The notes under the pieces: generated by a model
The model's database searches: none
Seen by the model: the letters and a program-made list of their open reading frames with translations, nothing else
What the model was told of the DNA's origin: nothing
Shown here: one piece after another, positions 55,530 through 64,000 of the stretch
Layout of the letters: each line of letters opens with the position of its first letter
Position numbering within the stretch: position 1 is the stretch's first letter
Program-made: the position numbers and the translations under genes
Assembly (NCBI RefSeq): GCF_001434395.1
Contig: NZ_AZFS01000045.1
Location: 37,581-101,580 of the forward strand
Length of the DNA: 64,000 nucleotides
Direction of reading: 5' to 3'
Origin: Levilactobacillus hammesii DSM 16381
GTDB lineage: Bacteria > Bacillota > Bacilli > Lactobacillales > Lactobacillaceae

Positions 55530-55805
55530 ATGCGATTAGATAAATATTTGAAGGTTTCACGGATTATCAAACGGCGTTCAGTCGCCAAGGAAATTGCGGA
55601 CAAGGGTCGTATCTCAATCAACGGCAAGGTTGCCAAGTCTTCTAGCGACGTTGTGACGAATGATGAGTTGGTTATTAAGTTCGGTAACAAAACGTTAACA
55701 GTGAAAGTTAATGAATTGTTGGAAACAACCAAGAAGGATGACGCCGAACGGATGTACACCATTGTTAAGGAAGACTATGCCCAAGATTTCCGGCAGGAGC
55801 AGTAG
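55530..55805 (+). CDS. rqcP: S4-domain RNA-binding protein RqcP
   Basis: 91 aa, formerly YabO, an HSP15-type S4 protein that works with RqcH in adding C-terminal alanine tails to nascent chains on obstructed 50S subunits. The S4 domain is clear: [41 protein letters not shown]. It starts two bases after the flippase stop with CGGAGG inside the end of that gene, so translation is coupled. DivIC follows. Confidence 0.92.
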   Translation: MRLDKYLKVSRIIKRRSVAKEIADKGRISINGKVAKSSSDVVTNDELVIKFGNKTLTVKVNELLETTKKDDAERMYTIVKEDYAQDFRQEQ

Positions 55806-55922
55806 AAAATTCGGTTAAATATGACGAATGTTTTACATTATGCTAAACGTGCTAGACGGGCAATTTGAAACTTGCTATACTCAAGTTAAACTATCTGGTG
55901 AAAACTGAGGAGTGAGTGGAAG

Positions 55923-56333
55923 ATGGCTGACGTAAAACCGAAACCGGCAAAAATCGAACGTTTAGAAAATGACTATACCCGGCGGCTGGATCACCAACAG
56001 GCAACGGCCCATCGGCATCAATGGTTAGGCAAGCGGCGGATGCGCAGAGCAACGCGGATTTTGGCTGTTTTTGCGGTCTTTGCCATTGTGTTGGGTATTC
56101 AGCTGGTTCGGACCAATGCCAGTCTCCATCACGTTCAGGGCGAGGTGACCACCAGCAAGCAAAAGCTGGCGTCAACCAAAGCCACAAATCATAAACTGCA
56201 GTTGCAGATTAAGCAGTTAAATAACAAAGATTATTTGGGACGACTGATTCGCTCGAAGTATTACTACTCGAAGTCAGGGGAAACGATCTATAGTCTCCCC
56301 GGCGATCATGCGAGTGACGTCACCGTTAAATAG
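55923..56333 (+). CDS. divIC: DivIC/FtsB-family septum formation initiator
   Basis: A 136-aa bitopic cell-division protein. A basic cytoplasmic head (about 1-40, His/Arg-rich) leads to a single membrane helix (RILAVFAVFAIVLGIQLV) and an external coiled coil (SLHHVQGEVTTSKQKLASTKATNHKLQLQIKQLNN) ending in the YLGRLIRSKYYYSKSGETIYSLP motif typical of DivIC. It forms a complex with FtsL and DivIB at the septum. GAGGAGTG precedes the start. A hairpin terminator follows. Confidence 0.92.
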   Translation: MADVKPKPAKIERLENDYTRRLDHQQATAHRHQWLGKRRMRRATRILAVFAVFAIVLGIQLVRTNASLHHVQGEVTTSKQKLASTKATNHKLQLQIKQLNNKDYLGRLIRSKYYYSKSGETIYSLPGDHASDVTVK

Positions 56334-56342
56334 GTCAAATGG

Positions 56343-56378
56343 AAAAATCCGTTGGTTCGGCTAGAACTGACGGATTTT
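56343..56378 (+). terminator. Terminator after divIC
   Basis: AAAATCCGT, inner GTTC..GAAC, ACGGATTTT (56343-56378), continuing TTCTG. Confidence 0.8.
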
Positions 56379-56639
56379 CTGCTATCCAGGGGGATGTGAC
56401 CAGCTGAAGGGATCGGTAGTTGGTCGAAAATAAGGACGCCCGTCACTGGTTTTACAGCTAGGTGAGCCTATGAATCAGTGGATTTTTAAATGGATAAGGC
56501 GCCTAAGCGTTAATCTGGCGGTATTCGCAACGGGTAAGGAAAATTGATTAATGGACTGTCTTTTTAGGGTTTAGCGTGTGGAATTTCGTGGAATTGTGTT
56601 ATACTGAAAGCACTTATTTTAAGGAGGAACTTCTTTTTT
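56379..56639. promoter_or_regulatory. Upstream region of the S1-domain gene
   Basis: No gene seen. A TTATACT box (TATACT 56600-56605) about 35 bases before the ATG is the likely -10; the -35 is poor. An ACCAGCTG..GGTAGTTGGT pair near 56399-56425 may form a weak hairpin. AAGGAGG precedes the start codon. Confidence 0.45.
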
Positions 56640-57182
56640 ATGGCAATCGAGGTTGGAGCTAAAGTTACCGGAAAGGTCTCCGGGATTACGAACTTTGGTG
56701 CATTTGTTGATTTAGGCGACCACAAGACCGGGTTGGTGCACATTAGTGAGATTTCTGACGGCTACGTTAAGGATATTCATGACGTTTTGTCTGTCGGTGA
56801 CGAAGTAACAGTTAAGGTTTTAACTGTTGGTAATGATGGGAAGATTGGTTTGTCAATTCGCAAAGCGACGGATCATCCGGCTGGTGACCGGCCCCATCAC
56901 AGTCACAATGAACACCGGGATCATGAAGAACATCATGCTGGTGGGAATAATGCCAGTCGTGGTGGCGAAAGTCATGGCCACGGTCGGCGGTTTGAAAATA
57001 ACGGTTCCCGACCACACCATAGCTCAGCTAATGGTCGATTTGCGGGCCATCATACGGCTCCCCATAAAGAAAATTTTGACGACATGATGTCAGGGTTCTT
57101 GAAGCAAAGTGAGGACCGGTTGGCAACAATCAAACGTAACACTGAAGGCAAGCGTGGCGGCCGTGGCGGTCGGCGCAGTTAG
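56640..57182 (+). CDS. S1-domain RNA-binding protein (YabR-like) with His/Gly-rich tail
   Basis: 180 aa. One S1 RNA-binding domain (1-75): MAIEVGAKVTGKVSGITNFGAFVDL, then GLVHISEISDGYVKDIHDVL and KIGLSIRK. The remaining 100 residues are a low-complexity tail very rich in His, Gly, Asn and Arg (HHSHNEHRDHEEHH), ending GGRGGRRS after a short helical patch (NFDDMMSGFLKQSEDRLATIKR) conserved in Firmicute YabR-like proteins. The His clusters could bind metal; this is a guess. Role is probably ribosome or mRNA related. AAGGAGG precedes the ATG. Confidence 0.88.
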   Translation: MAIEVGAKVTGKVSGITNFGAFVDLGDHKTGLVHISEISDGYVKDIHDVLSVGDEVTVKVLTVGNDGKIGLSIRKATDHPAGDRPHHSHNEHRDHEEHHAGGNNASRGGESHGHGRRFENNGSRPHHSSANGRFAGHHTAPHKENFDDMMSGFLKQSEDRLATIKRNTEGKRGGRGGRRS

Positions 57183-57213
57183 TCCAAAGACTAACGGGCC
57201 ATCAAGGTGAAGA

Positions 57214-57239
57214 GGACCGCACTTGTTGCGGCCCTTTTT
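57214..57239 (+). terminator. Terminator after the S1-domain gene
   Basis: GGACCGC (57214-57220) pairs with GCGGCCC (57228-57234) with one mismatch, followed by T5. Confidence 0.7.
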
Positions 57240-57306
57240 CATAACCATTTGGGGTTGTGATGATTCACTGACGGTCATGTAGATGTAGGGAAGAGAGGGG
57301 ACCACA

Positions 57307-58674
57307 GTGTCACTGGAGACGGACTTTCAACGCAACTGTCAGCGGTATGGCTGGAATAATCCCCAACAACACGGTTTAATTGCGGTTTCGACGGGGGTCG
57401 ATTCAATGGTGCTTCTGACGTTGTTTGCCCAGTTACCGGTGGCTCAGCGTCCACAGATGACGGTGGTTCACGTTAATCATCAGCTGCGTGAGCAGAGTCA
57501 GACGGAAGCGGCCTTTCTCAAGCAATGGTGCGCGCAGCATCAGATCCCGTTAGTCACGATGGTTTGGCCGCGTGACCAGCAGCCGGATCACGGCATTGAG
57601 GAAGCCGCACGTCAGTTTCGCTATACATTCTTTGCGGAGCAGCTCAGTGCGCAACATGCGGACTGGATTGCGACGGCCCATCAGTCTGACGAGCAAGCGG
57701 AGACCATCCTTTTTAAACTGATTCGGGGTGGACAGCTTGACCAGCTGACGGGGATGGCCGCAACGCGGGACTTTCACGGTGGTCGGCTGATTCGGCCGTT
57801 GTTGCCGTTTACCAAGCAACAGTTGCGCACGTACGCCCAGCAGCGGCAGATTCCCTGGTTTGAGGATGTGACGAATCGCGAACTAACTGCGAGTCGTAAT
57901 CGGCTGCGTTTGCAGATTTTACCGGCCCTTCGCCGGGAGAATCCCCAGGTGGATCAGCACTTGCTGGACTACGCAGCGCAGTTGCAAACCATTCTTAAGG
58001 TGGCCGATCAAGGTGTAACGGCACGATTAAAGCCGATTGTTCGGCAATGGCAGCCACTAACCGTTGACACGCCTAGTTTTCTGGCGGAGGCAGCTGACCT
58101 GCAACGCCTGTTATTGCGGCGTTTGATCAAAATGACCGATCCAGCACTCGCAACGGGGAATGCCGTGTTACAGGAATGCTTACAGCTCCTAAGTAATGAC
58201 CAACGGCCTACGGGCACCGTAGATTTGGGCGCTGGGTGGTGCCTCTATAAAGCGTATGAAACGGTTACGTTCAAGCAATTGAAAAATTTCCGGCAAAATT
58301 CCGAGGAAGTTTTTAGTTTTATGGTAGTATTAAACCAATGGCGAACGTTGGGAAATGGCTGGCAACTTGGCTGCTTCACCACTGACGCTCACGATGATTT
58401 GGCGGCGAACGAAGTCGTTGCGTTATCTGCCGACCAATTCCCGTTACGGGTACGGTCTTGGCAGGCGACGGATCGCTTGCGGTTGGCGAATGGACATCAT
58501 CAGACGGTTCGGCGGGCGTTGATCAATGCCAAGGTACCTCGCGATCAGCGGGCGACCGTGCCCGTGCTGGTGACGGCTCAAGACGAAGTCATTGCGGCGT
58601 TAGGTGTGAAGTGGTCAGTTCAGCCACGACGCGCGCACACAAGTTACTATCACATCAAATTACAGCATGAATAG
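57307..58674 (+). CDS. tilS: tRNA(Ile)-lysidine synthase
   Basis: Adds lysine to C34 of the CAU anticodon of a tRNA(Ile), changing both its codon and amino-acid identity; essential. The 455-aa chain has the PP-loop ATPase domain, with [11 protein letters not shown] as the pyrophosphate-binding motif (usual form SGGxDS; Thr for Gly is a modest variation), [10 protein letters not shown] and [21 protein letters not shown]. The TilS substrate-binding and C-terminal domains follow to [17 protein letters not shown]. The start is the GTG at 57307. It leads the tilS-hpt-ftsH group typical of Firmicutes. Confidence 0.93.
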   Translation: MSLETDFQRNCQRYGWNNPQQHGLIAVSTGVDSMVLLTLFAQLPVAQRPQMTVVHVNHQLREQSQTEAAFLKQWCAQHQIPLVTMVWPRDQQPDHGIEEAARQFRYTFFAEQLSAQHADWIATAHQSDEQAETILFKLIRGGQLDQLTGMAATRDFHGGRLIRPLLPFTKQQLRTYAQQRQIPWFEDVTNRELTASRNRLRLQILPALRRENPQVDQHLLDYAAQLQTILKVADQGVTARLKPIVRQWQPLTVDTPSFLAEAADLQRLLLRRLIKMTDPALATGNAVLQECLQLLSNDQRPTGTVDLGAGWCLYKAYETVTFKQLKNFRQNSEEVFSFMVVLNQWRTLGNGWQLGCFTTDAHDDLAANEVVALSADQFPLRVRSWQATDRLRLANGHHQTVRRALINAKVPRDQRATVPVLVTAQDEVIAALGVKWSVQPRRAHTSYYHIKLQHE

Positions 58675-58690
58675 GCGAAAGGGGAACAGC

Positions 58691-59233
58691 ATGAATAACG
58701 ATATTTTAAAGGTCCTTTATAGTGAGGAAGACATTGCAGCGGCCTGCAAACGGTTAGGTACGCAACTTTCAGAAGATTACCGTGATAAGACGCCATTAAT
58801 CATTTGTGTCCTAAAGGGTGCTATCCTGTTTATGACGGATGTTATCCGCGATATGGATATCTATGCAACGATTGACTTCATCGATGTCTCTAGCTACAAC
58901 GGGGGAACCGCTTCATCCGGGACCATTCGGTTATTGAAGGACTTGGATACGGACGTTGCCGGGCGCGACATTATCTTAGTAGAAGATATTATCGACACGG
59001 GTCGGACGTTGAAGTACCTTGAGGACCTTCTGAAGGATCGTAAAGCCAACTCTATTCGGGTCTGCACACTGATGGACAAGCCAAGTGGCCGGGTCGTTGA
59101 AGCGAAGGCCGATTACGTTGGGTTTAACGTCCCAAGTGAGTTCGTGGTTGGTTACGGTTTGGACTACGAAGAAAAATATCGGAATCTCCCGTATGTTGGT
59201 GTTTTGAAGCCATCCGTTTATTCAGATAAATAA
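58691..59233 (+). CDS. hpt: Hypoxanthine phosphoribosyltransferase
   Basis: Salvages hypoxanthine and guanine using PRPP. The 180-aa chain has the PRPP-binding motif [16 protein letters not shown] (about 98-113), [11 protein letters not shown] upstream and the C-terminal [22 protein letters not shown]. The ATG at 58691 is used because GAAAGGGGAAC lies just before it; an earlier ATG at 58667 overlaps the end of tilS and lies before that ribosome site. Translation follows tilS within 16 bases. Confidence 0.95.
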   Translation: MNNDILKVLYSEEDIAAACKRLGTQLSEDYRDKTPLIICVLKGAILFMTDVIRDMDIYATIDFIDVSSYNGGTASSGTIRLLKDLDTDVAGRDIILVEDIIDTGRTLKYLEDLLKDRKANSIRVCTLMDKPSGRVVEAKADYVGFNVPSEFVVGYGLDYEEKYRNLPYVGVLKPSVYSDK

Positions 59234-59235
59234 TT

Positions 59236-59252
59236 AGTCAATGATAGTCAAT
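59236..59252 (+). promoter_or_regulatory. CtsR-type operator in the ftsH promoter region
   Basis: AGTCAAT-GAT-AGTCAAT: two direct heptads with a three-base gap, each one base from the CtsR consensus RGTCAAA-NAN-RGTCAAA. A -10-like TGTGATAAC follows directly. It lies about 90 bp before the ftsH ATG. Confidence 0.75.
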
Positions 59253-59341
59253 TGTGATAACATCTTATTTAGTCAAGGGGCATTATGCTCTAAATTTCGT
59301 TCCTATGTGAAGGCTGGGAACTGTGAGTAAGGAGGCACGAC

Positions 59342-61459
59342 ATGAATAATCGACGAAATGGACTGTTCCGTAATAGTCTGTTTTACATTGTGATTTTCTT
59401 GTTGATCATTGGTGTGGTTTACCTATTCAATGGTAACGGCAACAGCTCACAAACCCAAGAAATCCAATCGAGTCAATTCGTTAAAGATTTGAACGCGAAT
59501 AAGATCAAGAAATTCTCCATTCAACCTTCCGGGGGAGTTTACAAGATTACCGGGGAATATCGGAACGCACAAAAGCGGACCACAAACACCGGCTTTAGTC
59601 TCGGCGGCTCACAGAGCACAGCTGTGACTAGCTTCAGCACCCAAGTCTTAACCAATAATTCGACGGTTTCTGAGATTGATAAGGTTGCCAAGGATCACAA
59701 TGTTAAAATGAACACCAAAGCGGAAGAGTCGAGTGGCTTCTGGATTAATTTATTAGTCTACGTTGCGCCACTAGTTATTTTCTTCTTCTTCTTCTACATG
59801 ATGATGGGTCAAGCTGGCCAAGGTGGCGGCAATGGCCGTGTCATGAACTTTGGGAAGAGCAAGGCCAAACCAGCCGACAGTAAAGAGAACAAGGTTCGCT
59901 TTGCTGACGTTGCCGGTGAGGAAGAAGAAAAGCAAGAACTTGTTGAAGTGGTTGAGTTCTTGAAGAATCCGCGTAAGTTTGTTTCATTAGGTGCCCGGAT
60001 ACCATCTGGTGTCTTGCTGGAGGGTCCTCCTGGTACTGGTAAAACGTTGCTGGCGAAGGCCGTTGCTGGTGAAGCGGCGGTACCATTCTTCTCGATTTCT
60101 GGTTCAGATTTCGTGGAAATGTTCGTCGGTGTCGGGGCTAGTCGTGTTCGGGATCTGTTTGAACAGGCCAAGAAGGCCGCACCTTCCATCATCTTCATTG
60201 ATGAAATTGATGCGGTTGGTCGTCAACGGGGTGCCGGCATGGGCGGTGGCCACGATGAACGTGAACAAACGTTGAACCAATTGCTGGTTGAAATGGACGG
60301 GTTTACGGGGAGTGAAGGCGTCATTGTGATGGCCGCCACTAACCGTTCCGATGTGTTGGACCCCGCCTTACTGCGGCCAGGTCGGTTTGACCGGAAGATT
60401 CTCGTGGGTCGGCCTGATGTTAAGGGTCGTGAAGCGATTCTGAAGGTTCACGCCAAGAACAAGCCTTTAGCCAACGATGTTGATTTAAAGGAAATTTCCA
60501 AGCAGACCCCAGGTTTCGTGGGTGCCGATTTGGAAAACCTCTTGAACGAAGCGGCCTTATTAGCTGCACGGCGTAACAAGACGCAGATCGATGCTTCTGA
60601 CTTAGATGAAGCTGAAGATCGCGTGATCGCTGGGCCTGCTAAGAAGGATCGGGTTATCAGTCCTGAAGAACGCAAGACGGTGGCATACCATGAAGCTGGA
60701 CACACGATCGTGGGGTTGGTCTTAAACGATGCCCGCGTGGTCCACAAGGTAACCATTGTCCCTCGTGGCCGTGCTGGCGGTTACGCCATCATGTTGCCTC
60801 GTGAAGATCAGATGCTGATGTCCAAGAAGGATGCCATGGAACAGATTGCCGGGTTAATGGGTGGTCGGACGGCTGAAGAGTTAATCTTCCACTCCGAATC
60901 ATCCGGTGCCTCCAATGACTTTGAGCAGGCAACGCAAATTGCCCGTTCCATGGTTACCCAGTATGGGATGAGTGATGCACTGGGGACTGTCGCACTGGAA
61001 AGTGCTGGCGGGCAACCATTTGCAGGGGCTGGCTATACCGGTCAACCAACTTACTCAGAACATACCGCTAACTTAATTGATAGTGAAGTTCGCCGGATCA
61101 TCGGGGAAGCACATGATACTGCCCGGAAGATCTTGGAGGAACACAAAGCAGAACACAAGATTATTGCGGATGCCTTGCTGAAATACGAAACGTTGGACGA
61201 AAAGCAAATTCTCAGCTTGTTTAACACCGGGAAGATGCCTGAAAAGGACAACAATGACGAATTTCCTAGCGAAAAGGCGGCAACTTTCGAAGAGTCTAAG
61301 CGTGAACTTGAACGCCGCGAAGCAGAACGTCAAGCTTCAACTGAAGCGAAGTTGGCTTCGAGCGCCTCAAGTGAAACTTCATCTGAAGCGGAACCTGCTA
61401 GCTCAGCAGCTAGTTCGGCAGCGCCAGACGATCACGATGAGTCCGACCATTCCGAATAA
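59342..61459 (+). CDS. ftsH: ATP-dependent zinc metalloprotease FtsH
   Basis: A 705-aa membrane AAA+ protease for quality control. Two membrane helices (about 10-28 and 138-158, [18 protein letters not shown]) flank an external domain. The AAA module has Walker [18 protein letters not shown], Walker [13 protein letters not shown] and the second region of homology with [14 protein letters not shown]. The protease part has the zinc-binding [12 protein letters not shown]. The tail from about 625 is charged and then Ser/Ala/Glu-rich, longer than in E. coli. Downstream of tilS-hpt but with its own stress-type promoter region. AAGGAGG precedes the ATG. Confidence 0.97.
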   Translation: MNNRRNGLFRNSLFYIVIFLLIIGVVYLFNGNGNSSQTQEIQSSQFVKDLNANKIKKFSIQPSGGVYKITGEYRNAQKRTTNTGFSLGGSQSTAVTSFSTQVLTNNSTVSEIDKVAKDHNVKMNTKAEESSGFWINLLVYVAPLVIFFFFFYMMMGQAGQGGGNGRVMNFGKSKAKPADSKENKVRFADVAGEEEEKQELVEVVEFLKNPRKFVSLGARIPSGVLLEGPPGTGKTLLAKAVAGEAAVPFFSISGSDFVEMFVGVGASRVRDLFEQAKKAAPSIIFIDEIDAVGRQRGAGMGGGHDEREQTLNQLLVEMDGFTGSEGVIVMAATNRSDVLDPALLRPGRFDRKILVGRPDVKGREAILKVHAKNKPLANDVDLKEISKQTPGFVGADLENLLNEAALLAARRNKTQIDASDLDEAEDRVIAGPAKKDRVISPEERKTVAYHEAGHTIVGLVLNDARVVHKVTIVPRGRAGGYAIMLPREDQMLMSKKDAMEQIAGLMGGRTAEELIFHSESSGASNDFEQATQIARSMVTQYGMSDALGTVALESAGGQPFAGAGYTGQPTYSEHTANLIDSEVRRIIGEAHDTARKILEEHKAEHKIIADALLKYETLDEKQILSLFNTGKMPEKDNNDEFPSEKAATFEESKRELERREAERQASTEAKLASSASSETSSEAEPASSAASSAAPDDHDESDHSE

Positions 61460-61473
61460 TTTTTAAACACGTG

Positions 61474-61503
61474 AGGTCCGGGACGATTGTCTCGGACCTT
61501 TTC
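61474..61503 (+). terminator. ftsH terminator
   Basis: AGGTCCGGGAC (61474-61484), loop GATT, GTCTCGGACCT (61489-61499), then TTTC. Confidence 0.85.
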
Positions 61504-61622
61504 GTGACTAGAATGGGTTTAATCGGTGCAATGGCGGGTAGGGTTAGTCGTCTTTGGTCGTTGGCGGTGGGGCAACAAGCAATTGCGGCTTTGATACGCT
61601 GAGAAATCGGGAACGCCTATCT

Positions 61623-61650
61623 TTGCAAATTCCGAACTTTCTGGTAATGT
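61623..61650 (+). promoter_or_regulatory. Candidate hslO-dusB promoter
   Basis: TTGCAA (61623-61628), 16 bp, TAATGT (61645-61650, preceded by TGG), 40 bases before the hslO ATG. Confidence 0.5.
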
Positions 61651-61689
61651 AGGGCATGATAAAGTGCAACGAAAGGACGTTTATATTTA

Positions 61690-62577
61690 ATGGCAGATTA
61701 TTTAGTAAAAAGTTTGATTGATGATGGGATGTTTCGGGCTTACGTGGTAGATGCCACGGAGACCGTTGCGGAAGCACAGCAACGTCATGACACGTGGAGT
61801 TCAGCCACTGCGGCTTTGGGGCGGACGTTGATTGGGACGATGTTGTTATCAACATCGCTGCTTAAAGGGAAAGAAAAGTTGACGGTCAAGGTTGACGGTC
61901 ACGGCCCCGTTGGTGCGATTGTGGCTGACGGCAATGCAGATGGGACCGTGAAGGGGTACCTCATGTACCCTCACGTCAGTCTGCCACTGAACGCAAAGCA
62001 CAAGATTGATGTGAAGAAGGCCGTGGGGGTTCAAGGCATGATGACCGTGACCAAGGATCAGGGACTGGGCCAACCTTACACGGGACAGGTGCCGTTGATT
62101 TCCGGTGAACTGGGCGAAGACTTTACCTATTACTTGGCTAAATCGGAACAGATTCCCAGTGCCGTGGGAGTTTCCGTCTTTGTTCAACCCAACAACACAG
62201 TTAAGGTGGCCGGTGGCTTCATGATTCAGGTGATGCCGGGCGCTTCTGATGAGGCTATTTCCCGTTTAGAAAACCGGATCAAGGAAATGCCAATGGTCTC
62301 CGAATTACTGCTGGACGGCCAAAAGCCAGAAGATATTTTACAGTTACTCTTCCCAGACGAGAAGGTCAAGATCTTACAAAAGATGCCGGTTGGGTTCAAG
62401 TGTGATTGTTCTAAGGATCGGTTTGCCAAATCTTTGGCCGCTATTCAGCCTGATGCGCTTCAAGAAATGATTACCGAGGATCATGGTGCCGAGGCTGTTT
62501 GTCATTTCTGTGGGAAGAAGTACCAATTCTCTGAGGATGATCTCCGACAGATCCTGACTGAAGCACAAGCCAAGTAG
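61690..62577 (+). CDS. hslO: Redox-regulated chaperone Hsp33
   Basis: 295-aa holdase activated by oxidative unfolding. The N-terminal domain starts MADYLVKSLIDDGMFRAYVVDATETV and has the substrate-binding core GPVGAIVADGNADGTVKGYLMYP. The C-terminal redox switch has the four zinc cysteines as CDC (FKCDCSKDRF) and CHFC (VCHFCGKKYQF). All four are intact. dusB begins nine bases after its stop; the two are cotranscribed. GAAAGGACG precedes the ATG. Confidence 0.96.
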   Translation: MADYLVKSLIDDGMFRAYVVDATETVAEAQQRHDTWSSATAALGRTLIGTMLLSTSLLKGKEKLTVKVDGHGPVGAIVADGNADGTVKGYLMYPHVSLPLNAKHKIDVKKAVGVQGMMTVTKDQGLGQPYTGQVPLISGELGEDFTYYLAKSEQIPSAVGVSVFVQPNNTVKVAGGFMIQVMPGASDEAISRLENRIKEMPMVSELLLDGQKPEDILQLLFPDEKVKILQKMPVGFKCDCSKDRFAKSLAAIQPDALQEMITEDHGAEAVCHFCGKKYQFSEDDLRQILTEAQAK

Positions 62578-62586
62578 GAGGTCGCC

Positions 62587-63612
62587 ATGTCGTGGAAGAT
62601 TGGTAACGTGGTGATTCCTAACCGCGTGGTTGTGGCGCCGATGGCTGGTGTCACGAATGTGGCCTTCCGCCGGATCTGTAAAGCGTTTGGGGCCGGTTTG
62701 GTCGAATGTGAGATGATTTCCGGTCAGGGCATCCACTACCATAATCAGCGGACCTTGCAGATGATGGCAGTCGATCCTCAGGAACATCCCATGAGTATTC
62801 AGATTTTTGGTGGAACGCAGGAGACGTTGGTCCAGGCGGCACGGTACGTTGACCAGCAGACGCCCGCAGATATCATTGATATCAATATGGGGTGTCCCGT
62901 GAACAAGGTCGTTAATACGGATGCTGGGGCCAAGTGGCTGCTAGATCCAGAGAAGGTCCACAGCATGGTGGCTGCTGTTGTTGCGGCAGTTGATAAGCCC
63001 GTGACCGTCAAGATGCGAACGGGCTGGGACAGCCATCACGTCTATGCGGTTGAAAATGCATTGGCTGCCGAGAGTGCCGGGGCATCCGCTATTGCGATGC
63101 ACGGCCGGACGCGTAAGCAAATGTATCAAGGACAGGCAGACTGGGATATCTTGCGACAGGTGGCCCAGGCACTGACGGTTCCCTTTATGGGGAATGGTGA
63201 TGTACGCACGCCGGAAGACGCTAAGCGCATGCTCGATGACGTGGGTGCCGATGCGGTAATGATTGGGCGTGCGGTGATGGGTAATCCGTGGTTACTGCAA
63301 CGGATCAATCGGTACCTGGAAACGGGGGAACTTCTGCCTGAGCCGACCGTCCTGGAAAAGGTAACCTTGGCCAAGGAACATCTGCATCAACTTTGTTTGG
63401 CTAAGGGACCAGAAGAGGGACCCATGGACTTCCGTAATCAGGTTGCGTATTACTTGAAGGGTATTCCGCACGCTGCACGAACTAAGGTTGCACTGACGGA
63501 TGCGACAGAAGAACAGGTCATGATGCAGATACTGGATGATTTTGTGGCGAAGGTTGCCGCTCGTGAACGGCAGGCCCCCGTCAGACGGTTTACTGATCGG
63601 GCAAATTCATAA
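62587..63612 (+). CDS. dusB: tRNA-dihydrouridine synthase
   Basis: FMN enzyme reducing uridines in the tRNA D-loop. The 341-aa barrel starts WKIGNVVIPNRVVVAPMAGVTNVAFRRI, and has DINMGCPVNKVVNTDAGAKWLLDP with the catalytic Cys, HGRTRKQMYQGQADWD for FMN and tRNA contacts, and MGNGDVRTPEDAKRML and AVMIGRAVMGNPWL for the phosphate site. GGAGG overlaps the end of hslO. In related genomes lysS or an rRNA operon follows; here rRNA promoters begin 175 bases later. Confidence 0.94.
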   Translation: MSWKIGNVVIPNRVVVAPMAGVTNVAFRRICKAFGAGLVECEMISGQGIHYHNQRTLQMMAVDPQEHPMSIQIFGGTQETLVQAARYVDQQTPADIIDINMGCPVNKVVNTDAGAKWLLDPEKVHSMVAAVVAAVDKPVTVKMRTGWDSHHVYAVENALAAESAGASAIAMHGRTRKQMYQGQADWDILRQVAQALTVPFMGNGDVRTPEDAKRMLDDVGADAVMIGRAVMGNPWLLQRINRYLETGELLPEPTVLEKVTLAKEHLHQLCLAKGPEEGPMDFRNQVAYYLKGIPHAARTKVALTDATEEQVMMQILDDFVAKVAARERQAPVRRFTDRANS

Positions 63613-63632
63613 GCTTTGAATAGGTGTTAAAA

Positions 63633-63665
63633 GGGTTCAGAAGACATTCTGGATTCTTTTTTTAT
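63633..63665 (+). terminator. dusB terminator
   Basis: GGTTCAGAA pairs with TTCTGGATT (with G-T pairs), followed by a T-run. A weak but plausible terminator. Confidence 0.6.
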
Positions 63666-63788
63666 TTTCTTGCGATTTATACTTGACCAATGGGGAGATG
63701 ATTGATAAGATATTACCTGTTGCTGTTTGAGACGACTGATGCATAAATAACAAGTTATTGAATAGTCATACAAATTTGAAATTTGTGC

Positions 63789-63817
63789 TTGACGAGTTAA
63801 ACAGCAACTGATAGAAT
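63789..63817 (+). promoter_or_regulatory. rRNA operon promoter P1
   Basis: TTGACG (63789-63794), 17 bp, TAGAAT (63812-63817), in an AT-rich region typical of upstream-activated rRNA promoters. Confidence 0.75.
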
Positions 63818-63901
63818 GATTTATGTTGTCAAAGCGTGATTCAAACGTTTTCTAGACATTCCGAAATGTTGAATAAATATTCAGGAAGTTAAAAAAAGAT
63901 G

Positions 63902-63930
63902 TTGACATGGTTTTGACGACATGATATGAT
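63902..63930 (+). promoter_or_regulatory. rRNA operon promoter P2
   Basis: TTGACA (63902-63907), 17 bp, TATGAT (63925-63930). Confidence 0.85.
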
Positions 63931-63936
63931 GATTAA

Positions 63937-64000
63937 GTTGATTGCTTCGGTAATCACTTAGGTAGACCTTTGAAAACTGAACATTGTTTCGACAAACCAA
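63937..64000 (+). other. rrn: Leader of a 16S rRNA operon (cut by the right edge)
   Basis: The sequence after P2 contains ACCTTTGAAAACTGAACA and GTTTCGACAAACC, the conserved processing leader before 16S rRNA in lactobacilli. The mature 16S sequence starts beyond the window. Confidence 0.8.

Overview
The window is chromosomal DNA from a low-to-mid G+C Firmicute of the Lactobacillaceae. The evidence is a delta-subunit rpoE next to pyrG, an acetolactate synthase/decarboxylase pair, L-lactate dehydrogenase, several WxL-domain surface proteins, frequent TTG/GTG starts behind AGGAGG-type ribosome sites, and the order ldh-pth-mfd-flippase-rqcP-divIC-S1-tilS-hpt-ftsH-hslO-dusB leading into an rRNA operon. 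Base composition looks close to 50% G+C. A Levilactobacillus or Lactiplantibacillus relative is the best guess; the genus cannot be fixed by eye.

Layout. 1-12.4 kb is mostly core: the first codons of an HD phosphohydrolase, lipL, a DUF1934 protein, rpoE, pyrG with a CTP-sensing attenuator, a divergent MarR regulator/alsS-alsD module, a MacB-type ABC exporter with a divergent TetR regulator, a murA whose catalytic Cys is Asp, and rpmE2. 12.4-34.3 kb is accessory and surface-related: an NADH-oxidase-like flavoprotein lacking its redox Cys (Thr42), a class A sortase, a short WxL protein, a DUF916/DUF3324 anchor protein, and six tandem genes for secreted L-type-lectin/WxL proteins. Each of the six is a separate transcription unit with its own terminator and mostly a long 5' leader. 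The fourth is split by one extra G in a G5 tract. 34.3-48.9 kb returns to core: low-molecular-weight phosphatase, lemA-htpX, murF, cshA, a release-factor-fold (baeRF-like) protein, acpS-alr-antitoxin-mazF, a c-di-AMP-type CBS/ACT protein, an L,D-transpeptidase and ldh. 49-63.6 kb is the mfd-to-dusB block, and 63.7-64.0 kb holds tandem rRNA promoters and the 16S leader.

How the genes work together. murA, murF, alr, the MurJ-type flippase, divIC and the L,D-transpeptidase all serve cell-wall synthesis. alsS/alsD and ldh are alternative pyruvate sinks. pth, mfd, rqcP, tilS, cshA and hslO serve translation, repair and proteostasis, and ftsH carries a CtsR-type operator. The WxL/DUF916/lectin block is probably a surface carbohydrate-binding and adhesion system: the DUF916/DUF3324 protein is the likely membrane-linked anchor for WxL domains and the six lectin proteins are alternative binding heads.

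Most notable non-coding finding: two intergenic elements, 44848-44994 (minus strand) and 53717-53882 (plus strand), share one four-stem architecture. Their stems differ by compensatory changes while the short single-stranded joints (CGA, loop ACCGC..GG, GTCC) are conserved. They behave like two members of a dispersed structured-RNA or REP-like family that is not explained by the genes. No IS element, CRISPR array, tRNA or prophage was seen.
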